Assembly: GCA_023666975.1 (NCBI GenBank)
Contig: JAMPAW010000030.1
Coordinates: forward strand, 1-12,621
DNA from: Clostridium sp.
GTDB lineage: Bacteria; Bacillota_A; Clostridia; Lachnospirales; Lachnospiraceae
Direction of reading: 5' to 3'
Length of the DNA stretch: 12,621 nt
Shown: one piece after another, positions 8,044 through 12,621 of the stretch
Numbering within the stretch: the stretch's first letter is position 1
How the letters are laid out: each line of letters opens with the position of its first letter
The notes under the pieces: model-generated
What the model was told of the DNA's origin: nothing
Seen by the model: only the letters and a program-made list of their open reading frames with translations
The model's database searches: none
Program-made: the position numbers and the translations under genes

Positions 8044-8484
8044 TTACATCACCTCTGCTTTTCCGCCAAGGGCCTCAATTTTCTCCTTCGCAGAAGCACT
8101 GAACGCATTTGCTTTTACCGTGAGCTTCTTTGTCAGTTCACCGTTTCCTAAAATCTTTACGCCATCCTTAGGATTGCTTACAATTCCGGCACCAATCAAT
8201 GTGTCAACAGTCACTTCTGACCCTTCATCAAACACATTGAGCGCAGAAAGATTAATAGCAACAATTTCCTTTGAATTGCGGCAAGTGAAGCCTCTCTTAG
8301 GAAGTCTTCTATATAATGGCATCTGACCACCTTCAAAACCCGGTCTTGTTGCACCTGAACGAGCCTTCTGTCCTTTATGACCCTTGCCGGCAGTCTTACC
8401 GTTTCCTGAACCATGGCCACGACCTCTTCTGAAATTATCGCTCTGCTTAGAACCTTCTGCCGGTTTTAATGTAGATAAATTCAT
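8044..8484 (-). CDS. rplO: 50S ribosomal protein L15
   Basis: L15 is a late-assembly 50S protein whose extended N-terminus threads into 23S rRNA. The 146 residues begin [13 protein letters not shown] and include the Gly/Lys-rich tail [18 protein letters not shown] (21-38), followed by the [12 protein letters not shown] segment and a compact C-terminal domain. AGGAGG precedes the ATG. The final codons carry the secY ribosome binding site. It sits 29 nt after rpmD, the standard spc order. Confidence 0.98.
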   Translation of the reverse strand: MNLSTLKPAEGSKQSDNFRRGRGHGSGNGKTAGKGHKGQKARSGATRPGFEGGQMPLYRRLPKRGFTCRNSKEIVAINLSALNVFDEGSEVTVDTLIGAGIVSNPKDGVKILGNGELTKKLTVKANAFSASAKEKIEALGGKAEVM

Positions 8485-8513
8485 TTACGTGCACCTCCTT
8501 ATCTCTAATATGA

Positions 8514-8696
8514 TTAATCTTCTTCTACCTTTACCAAATGTCTTACCTGCTGAACCATTCCCTTTGTAGCTGCATTGTTAGGAAGCTCAACCGTCTTGTT
8601 TAACTTTCTAAGCCCCAGTGCCTCCAATGTTCTCTTATGCTTTGGAATTGCTCCAATAGGAGACTTTACTAAAGTAACCTTTACTTTATCTGCCAT
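8514..8696 (-). CDS. rpmD: 50S ribosomal protein L30
   Basis: This small 60-residue protein is of family length. It has the diagnostic KVTLVKSPIGAIPKHKRTLEALGLRKLN segment and the C-terminal GMVQQVRHLVKVEE strand. L30 binds 23S rRNA near the 5S region. AAGGAGG precedes the ATG with suitable spacing. It lies between rpsE (14-nt gap) and rplO. Confidence 0.97.
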   Translation of the reverse strand: MADKVKVTLVKSPIGAIPKHKRTLEALGLRKLNKTVELPNNAATKGMVQQVRHLVKVEED

Positions 8697-8710
8697 TTTT
8701 TAAATCCTCC

Positions 8711-9220
8711 TTAACCTAGAATCTCTTCAACAGATTTTCCGCGAAGCCTTGCAACTTCCTCAGGAGTCTTCAAGTTTGTAAGTCCGTTAATCGTAGCCAA
8801 TACTACATTCTGCTTATTATTTGAACCTAAAGACTTTGTACGGATATTCTTGTATCCGGCCAATTCCAAAACCTTACGGGCAGGACCACCGGCAATAATA
8901 CCTGTACCTTCCGGAGATGCCTTTAAAAGAACCGATGCACTTCCGAATTTACCTGTCCAGTCATGAGGAATACTTCCGCTATCATTAATCGGAACTTCAA
9001 CAAGGCTCTTAATAGCATCTTCCTTGCCCTTGCGAATTGCTTCCGGAATCTCAGCAGCCTTGCCAAGACCAGCACCCACATGACCGTTCTTATCGCCTAC
9101 AACCACAAGCGCAGCAAATCTCATATTACGACCACCCTTAACAACCTTGGTTACACGTTTGATGTTAACTACCTGTTCTTCTAATTCCAATTGACTAGCA
9201 TCAATAATCGTATGCTTCAT
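8711..9220 (-). CDS. rpsE: 30S ribosomal protein S5
   Basis: S5 lies at the mRNA entry site and influences decoding accuracy. The 169 residues show the N-terminal double-stranded RNA-binding domain, with the loop [12 protein letters not shown] at 24-35, where spectinomycin-resistance changes occur in other species; the loop here looks wild type. The C-terminal domain includes [22 protein letters not shown] and [16 protein letters not shown] stands about 10 nt before the ATG. It follows rplR by 18 nt. Confidence 0.98.
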   Translation of the reverse strand: MKHTIIDASQLELEEQVVNIKRVTKVVKGGRNMRFAALVVVGDKNGHVGAGLGKAAEIPEAIRKGKEDAIKSLVEVPINDSGSIPHDWTGKFGSASVLLKASPEGTGIIAGGPARKVLELAGYKNIRTKSLGSNNKQNVVLATINGLTNLKTPEEVARLRGKSVEEILG

Positions 9221-9238
9221 ATGTTGTTTTCCTCCTTA

Positions 9239-9607
9239 TTAGAATTCCAGACCAGCTTCTCTTGCTGCATCTGCTAACGCTTTTACTTTACCCTGATATA
9301 TAAATCCGCCTCGATCAAAGACAACTGTTTTAATTCCCTTATCCAATGCTCTCTCTGCAATCACCTTACCTAAGTAAGCGGCTGCTTCTACATTGTTTGT
9401 CTTCTCTATCTCTGCCTTAACTTCCTTCTGAACTGTTGAAGCAGACACTAAAGTATTTCCAACTGTATCATCAATAATTTGAGCGTACATATGATTATTG
9501 CTTCTGAATACAGCTAAACGTGGTCTCTCAGCGGTGCCACTAAAGCGGTTACGGATTCTTAAATGCTTTTTTGCACGAACCTTACTTCTTGACTCTTTCT
9601 TAATCAT
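9239..9607 (-). CDS. rplR: 50S ribosomal protein L18
   Basis: L18 binds 5S rRNA and anchors it in the central protuberance with L5. The 122-residue product begins with a basic arm ([21 protein letters not shown]), followed by [24 protein letters not shown] and the C-terminal [25 protein letters not shown], which is highly diagnostic. AAAGGAG precedes the ATG. It is in the conserved order rplF-rplR-rpsE with short gaps. Confidence 0.98.
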   Translation of the reverse strand: MIKKESRSKVRAKKHLRIRNRFSGTAERPRLAVFRSNNHMYAQIIDDTVGNTLVSASTVQKEVKAEIEKTNNVEAAAYLGKVIAERALDKGIKTVVFDRGGFIYQGKVKALADAAREAGLEF

Positions 9608-9624
9608 CTATCTCACTCCTTTAA

Positions 9625-10164
9625 TTATTTCTTACCAGTCTTACCAACTTTACGTCTAATCACTTCATCAGCATACTTAATACCTTTGCCCTTATACGGC
9701 TCCGGTGTTCTCTTCTCTCTGATTTCAGCAGCATATTGGCCAACTTTTTCTTTATCAATACCTGAAACGGTGATTGTATTTCCTTCTACTTTAGACTCCA
9801 GACCTTCCGGGTCCTCCATCTCCACCGGATGGGAATAACCTAAGTTGAGCACTAACTTCTTGCCCTGCTTTGCAACCCTGTAGCCTACACCGTTTACCTC
9901 TAATACTTTTGTATAACCATCGGTTACACCGATTACCATATTGTTAATCAGTGTTCTTGTCAGACCATGTAAAGATTTCATCTTCTTCAAATCATTCGGT
10001 CTGGTTACAACAACCTGATCACCCTCAAGCTTAATGTCCATTTCCGCCGGCAATACTCTTTGTAGTGTACCCTTTGGTCCTTTTACAGTCACTTGATTAT
10101 TTTCTGCTATATCCACAGTTACTCCTGCCGGTACAGCGATAGGCATTCTTCCGATTCGTGACAT
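9625..10164 (-). CDS. rplF: 50S ribosomal protein L6
   Basis: L6 lies near the sarcin-ricin loop and supports factor binding. The 179-residue product has two tandem L6 folds, beginning [17 protein letters not shown]. The C-terminal signature is [30 protein letters not shown] at 10164 has AGGAGG about 8 nt before it. The gene is intact, although its upstream region holds the 104-nt repeat array, which separates it from rpsH by 386 nt instead of the usual few tens. Confidence 0.98.
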   Translation of the reverse strand: MSRIGRMPIAVPAGVTVDIAENNQVTVKGPKGTLQRVLPAEMDIKLEGDQVVVTRPNDLKKMKSLHGLTRTLINNMVIGVTDGYTKVLEVNGVGYRVAKQGKKLVLNLGYSHPVEMEDPEGLESKVEGNTITVSGIDKEKVGQYAAEIREKRTPEPYKGKGIKYADEVIRRKVGKTGKK

Positions 10165-10550
10165 GCCGTTACCTCCTTAAATTCTCTAAAACCGATTACA
10201 GTTTTGTTATTCGCTAAATTTTTAAATCCTACAATACCTCTGCCTCGTCGACTACTAAACTCGCTTCCGCTCGTTAAGGGCGTCGACCGGGCTACGACTA
10301 AGCTCAAACTTCGCTTCACTCGTTTTCGCTAAGTTCTCAATGCCTGCCTCGTCGACTACTAAACTCGCTTCCGCTCGTTAAGGGCGTCGACTGGGCTACG
10401 ACTAAGCTCAAACTTCGCTTCACTCGTTTTCGCTAAGTTCTCAATGCCTGCCTCGTCGACTACTAAACTCGCTTCCGCTCGTTAAGGGCGTCGACTGGGC
10501 TACGACTAAGCTCAAACTTCGCTTCACTCGTTTTCGCTAAGTTCTCTGCC
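10165..10550 (-). other. Repeat-filled gap between rpsH and rplF
   Basis: These 386 nt hold no credible gene. About 306 nt are the three tandem repeats. The rest (10165-10240) is an AT-rich stretch with the rplF ribosome binding site and a CGCTAAAT word similar to one inside the repeats. An open frame at 10119-10319 crosses one repeat and the rplF start and has no ribosome binding site. No promoter was recognised. Confidence 0.75.
10241..10546. repeat. Three tandem 104-nt repeats
   Basis: Units start at 10241, 10345 and 10449. The last lacks the final six bases. Units 2 and 3 are identical where they overlap, and unit 1 differs by one base (C at 10288, T at 10392 and 10496). Each unit contains two self-complementary GTCGAC sites that can pair as a stem. 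On the minus strand they enclose an inner hairpin, AAC-GA-GC-GGAA-GC-GA-GTT, with a GNRA-type loop and facing GA steps. A second weaker hairpin forms around AACTT/AAGTT. The array ends 4 nt before the rpsH stop codon, and its TGCCTC boundary word recurs across that stop. Confidence 0.95.
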
Positions 10551-10946
10551 TCACCACACAAATGCGAGTACTTCGCCGCCAACCTGCGCCTCACGGGCCT
10601 GTTTGTCAGTCAAAACACCTTTATTGGTTGAAATGATAGCAACTCCTAAGCCACCCAGCACCTTAGGAAGCTCATCTTTGCCTGCATACACGCGAAGACC
10701 TGGTTTGGAAATTCTCTTGATTCCGGTAATAATCTTCTCGTTTTTGTCCTTACCATACTTTAATGTAATATGGATTGTCTTAAATTTGCCTTCTTCAACT
10801 ATATCAACAGCTCTGACATAACCTTCTTCTAACAGAATGTTAGCAATTGCTTCCTTCATTTTTGAAGCAGGAACATCAACTGTATCATGTTTAGCAGTAT
10901 TCGCATTACGAATTCTTGTAAGCATATCTGCGATTGGATCTGTCAT
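10551..10946 (-). CDS. rpsH: 30S ribosomal protein S8
   Basis: S8 binds helix 21 of 16S rRNA, and in E. coli it also represses the spc operon by binding its mRNA. The 131 residues start [16 protein letters not shown] and end GGEVLAFVW, both canonical. Two in-frame ATGs exist. The one at 10946 is 9 nt after AGGAGG, whereas the one at 10952 is only 3 nt away, so the shorter form was chosen. The stop codon is almost joined to the three-unit repeat array, so any mRNA 3'-end structure of rpsH is formed by that array. Confidence 0.96.
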   Translation of the reverse strand: MTDPIADMLTRIRNANTAKHDTVDVPASKMKEAIANILLEEGYVRAVDIVEEGKFKTIHITLKYGKDKNEKIITGIKRISKPGLRVYAGKDELPKVLGGLGVAIISTNKGVLTDKQAREAQVGGEVLAFVW

Positions 10947-10969
10947 TGACATTTACCTCCTTCAACTTT

Positions 10970-11155
10970 TTACCAGCTTGCTTTTTTAACGCCTGGAATT
11001 TCGCCCTTGTATGCTAACTCACGGAAGCAGATTCTGCAGATTCCGTATTTCTTTAACACTGAATGTGGACGTCCACAAACTTTACAACGAGTATATTCTC
11101 TTGTTGAGAATTTCTGTTTGCGTTGCTGTTTAACAACCATTGCTTTCTTAGCCAT
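10970..11155 (-). CDS. rpsN: 30S ribosomal protein S14, zinc-binding type Z
   Basis: The 61-residue form of S14 sits in the 30S head. The zinc ribbon ligands are Cys24, Cys27, Cys40 and Cys43 (CKVCGRPH and CRICFREL). The C-terminal [11 protein letters not shown] is diagnostic. This is the C+ paralogue; the longer zinc-free form is not in this window. AGGAGG precedes the ATG. It lies between rplE (14-nt gap) and rpsH. Confidence 0.98.
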   Translation of the reverse strand: MAKKAMVVKQQRKQKFSTREYTRCKVCGRPHSVLKKYGICRICFRELAYKGEIPGVKKASW

Positions 11156-11169
11156 GAATCTTCCTCCTA

Positions 11170-11709
11170 TTATTTCTTAAACGGCATACCGAATAAAGTC
11201 AACAGTTCACGAGCTTCCTCGTCAGTCTTAGCGGTAGTAACAAAAATAATATCCATACCTCTGACCTTATCGATTTTGTCATATTCAACTTCTGGAAAAA
11301 TCAACTGTTCCTTGATACCTAACGAATAGTTACCTCTTCCGTCAAACGCATTTGGATTAATACCTCTAAAGTCACGGACACGAGGGAGTGCAAGATTGAT
11401 TAAACGATCTGCAAACTCATACATTCTCTCGCCTCTCAAGGTTACCTTACAGCCAATCGGCATCCCCTCTCTTAACTTGAAGTTAGCGATAGACTTCTTC
11501 GCACGGGTAATCACCGCTTTCTGACCGGTAATAATCTCCAAGTCCTGAACTGCAGAATCTAATATTTTATGATTTTCCTTTGCCTCACCAACACCCATGT
11601 TGATGACGATTTTCTCAATCTTAGGAATCTCCAAAGCATTCTTGTAACCAAACTTCTTCGTCATGGCTTCTTTGATTTCGCCATTATACTGTTCTTTTAA
11701 TCTACTCAA
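11170..11709 (-). CDS. rplE: 50S ribosomal protein L5, TTG start
   Basis: L5 binds 5S rRNA and contacts the P-site tRNA. Conserved stretches are [37 protein letters not shown] and the [20 protein letters not shown] segment. The frame is open to an ATG at 11733 overlapping the rplX stop codon (TAATG), but that ATG has no good ribosome binding site. A TTG at 11709 lies 9 nt after AGGAGG and gives MSRLKEQYN, the usual family N-terminus, and 179 residues, the usual length. The TTG start is therefore preferred. The alternative adds eight residues (MEERRPQK). Confidence 0.95.
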   Translation of the reverse strand: MSRLKEQYNGEIKEAMTKKFGYKNALEIPKIEKIVINMGVGEAKENHKILDSAVQDLEIITGQKAVITRAKKSIANFKLREGMPIGCKVTLRGERMYEFADRLINLALPRVRDFRGINPNAFDGRGNYSLGIKEQLIFPEVEYDKIDKVRGMDIIFVTTAKTDEEARELLTLFGMPFKK

Positions 11710-11718
11710 CTTCTGTGG

Positions 11719-11724
11719 CCTCCT
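11719..11724 (-). promoter_or_regulatory. Ribosome binding site that sets the rplE start
   Basis: AGGAGG lies 9 nt before the TTG at 11709 and inside the codons that an ATG start at 11733 would translate. Its placement argues for TTG initiation. Confidence 0.75.
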
Positions 11725-11732
11725 CTCTTCCA

Positions 11733-12050
11733 TTAGTCAATCTTTTCTAACTTGCCGTCCACTTTGGCCACACGGACCTTTTCCTTCTTTTCGCCCTGGA
11801 ATCCGATTCTTACCGGTTTTCCCTTGTGAACATACATAACATTAGAAATATCGATTGGTGCTTCCTTCTCGATGATACCGCCCTGCTGATTTGCCATACT
11901 TGGTTTGGAATGTCTGAAAACCATGTTGACACCTTCAACTAACACTTTATGGTTTTTGGTATCTACTGATAAAACTTTACCGGATTTACCTTTATCTTTA
12001 CCAGTGATAACCTGAACTAAGTCATCTTTTTTAATTTTACTGGTTGCCAT
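11733..12050 (-). CDS. rplX: 50S ribosomal protein L24
   Basis: L24 is an assembly initiator of the 50S subunit near the exit tunnel. The 105-residue product has the KOW motif at about 8-35 ([22 protein letters not shown]), followed by [22 protein letters not shown] and [18 protein letters not shown] precedes the ATG. It follows rplN by 12 nt; its stop codon lies 23 nt before the preferred rplE TTG. Confidence 0.98.
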   Translation of the reverse strand: MATSKIKKDDLVQVITGKDKGKSGKVLSVDTKNHKVLVEGVNMVFRHSKPSMANQQGGIIEKEAPIDISNVMYVHKGKPVRIGFQGEKKEKVRVAKVDGKLEKID

Positions 12051-12062
12051 CCTGACACCTCC

Positions 12063-12431
12063 TTATAAAACTTCTGGTGCTAATGAAACGATCTTCATGA
12101 ACTTCTTATCTCTAAGCTCTCTTGCCACTGGCCCGAAAATACGGGTTCCCCTTGGATTCATATCGTCCTTAATAATTACTGCGGCATTTTCATCGAACTT
12201 GATATATGAACCGTCTTTACGACGTGCCCCTTTCTTTGTACGGACAACCACAGCCTTTACCACATCACCTTTTTTGACAACGCCGCCTGGTGTTGCATCT
12301 TTAACAGAGGCAACGATGATATCTCCGATATTGGCATATCTTCTGGTTGAACCACCTAATACTCTGATGCAAAGTAACTCTTTTGCTCCGGTATTATCAG
12401 CAACCTTAAGTCTTGTTTCCTGTTGAACCAT
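12063..12431 (-). CDS. rplN: 50S ribosomal protein L14
   Basis: L14 is at the 50S interface, contacts 16S rRNA helix 14 and is the target of the silencing factor RsfS. The 122 residues begin [28 protein letters not shown] and contain [20 protein letters not shown] and the [16 protein letters not shown] signature. The frame runs open 18 codons further upstream into rpsQ, but AAGGAGG is correctly spaced only for the ATG at 12431. It lies 17 nt after rpsQ. Confidence 0.98.
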   Translation of the reverse strand: MVQQETRLKVADNTGAKELLCIRVLGGSTRRYANIGDIIVASVKDATPGGVVKKGDVVKAVVVRTKKGARRKDGSYIKFDENAAVIIKDDMNPRGTRIFGPVARELRDKKFMKIVSLAPEVL

Positions 12432-12448
12432 TGTATTTGCCTCCTTAA

Positions 12449-12621
12449 TTATTTCGCTTTCTCTACGATTTCCACAAGTCTCCATCTCTTATCCTTAGAT
12501 AAAGGTCTTGTTTCCATAACTCTTACTCTATCACCGATACGGCATTCATTGTTCTCGTCGTGAGCTTTTAATTTATAAGTTCTCTTTACAATCTTTCCAT
12601 AAAGAGGATGCTTAACATTAT
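12449..12621 (-). CDS. rpsQ: 30S ribosomal protein S17, 3' part only
   Basis: The window edge cuts the gene; 56 codons plus the TAA stop are visible. The visible residues start [22 protein letters not shown], followed by [31 protein letters not shown], the typical S17 OB-fold C-terminal half. S17 binds 16S rRNA early in 30S assembly. Its place directly before rplN is the normal S10/spc arrangement. The N-terminal start lies outside the window. Confidence 0.96.
   Translation of the reverse strand, partial: NVKHPLYGKIVKRTYKLKAHDENNECRIGDRVRVMETRPLSKDKRWRLVEIVEKAK

Noticed and set aside
10119..10319. 66-residue minus-strand open frame across the repeat array and the start of rplF.
   Set aside because: It exists because the repeat is open in one frame and runs into rplF out of frame; there is no ribosome binding site.
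10241..10546. Could the tandem repeats be a CRISPR array?
   Set aside because: The units are directly abutting and almost identical across the full 104 nt, with no variable spacers and no cas genes nearby.
12432..12485. Upstream extension of rplN starting at an ATG at 12485.
   Set aside because: The added 18 codons overlap the 3' end of rpsQ in another frame, and the ribosome binding site fits only the ATG at 12431.

Overview
The window carries most of a bacterial ribosomal-protein super-operon (the spc and alpha segments of the S10-spc-alpha cluster) on the minus strand, converging on an undecaprenyl-diphosphatase gene (uppP) on the plus strand at 119-1009. Three things suggest a Firmicute of class Clostridia, most likely Lachnospiraceae: a moderately AT-rich sequence with strong AGGAGG ribosome binding sites; the order secY-adk-map-infA-rpmJ-rpsM-rpsK-rpsD-rpoA-rplQ; and a long L17 with an internal insertion. 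The family assignment comes from protein character and gene order, not from a database search.

Reading down from position 12621 on the minus strand, the genes are rpsQ (5' end missing), rplN, rplX, rplE, rpsN, rpsH, a 386-nt gap filled mainly by three 104-nt tandem repeats, rplF, rplR, rpsE, rpmD, rplO, secY, a 329-nt gap with two identical 58-nt direct repeats, adk, map, infA, a promoter, rpmJ (37 aa), a 277-nt structured leader, rpsM, rpsK, rpsD, a hairpin, rpoA, rplQ and a terminator. The genes supply 30S and 50S proteins, IF-1, the RNA polymerase alpha subunit, the SecY translocon, adenylate kinase and methionine aminopeptidase. These are mutually supporting functions of translation, transcription and protein maturation or export. 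Every coding gene looks intact except rpsQ, which is cut by the window edge.

The coding content is ordinary housekeeping. The unusual material is in the long gaps. (i) Three 104-nt units with strong dyad symmetry abut the rpsH stop codon. (ii) A 58-nt hairpin-forming direct repeat occurs twice around an array of CTTAG words spaced 18-20 nt, and one copy lies immediately upstream of the adk ribosome binding site. (iii) A multi-hairpin leader upstream of rpsM shares a short motif with the hairpin upstream of rpoA. Several starts were moved from the longest open frame using Shine-Dalgarno spacing and family length. The clearest case is rplE, which appears to start at TTG. No mobile element, CRISPR array, tRNA, rRNA or defence system was found.
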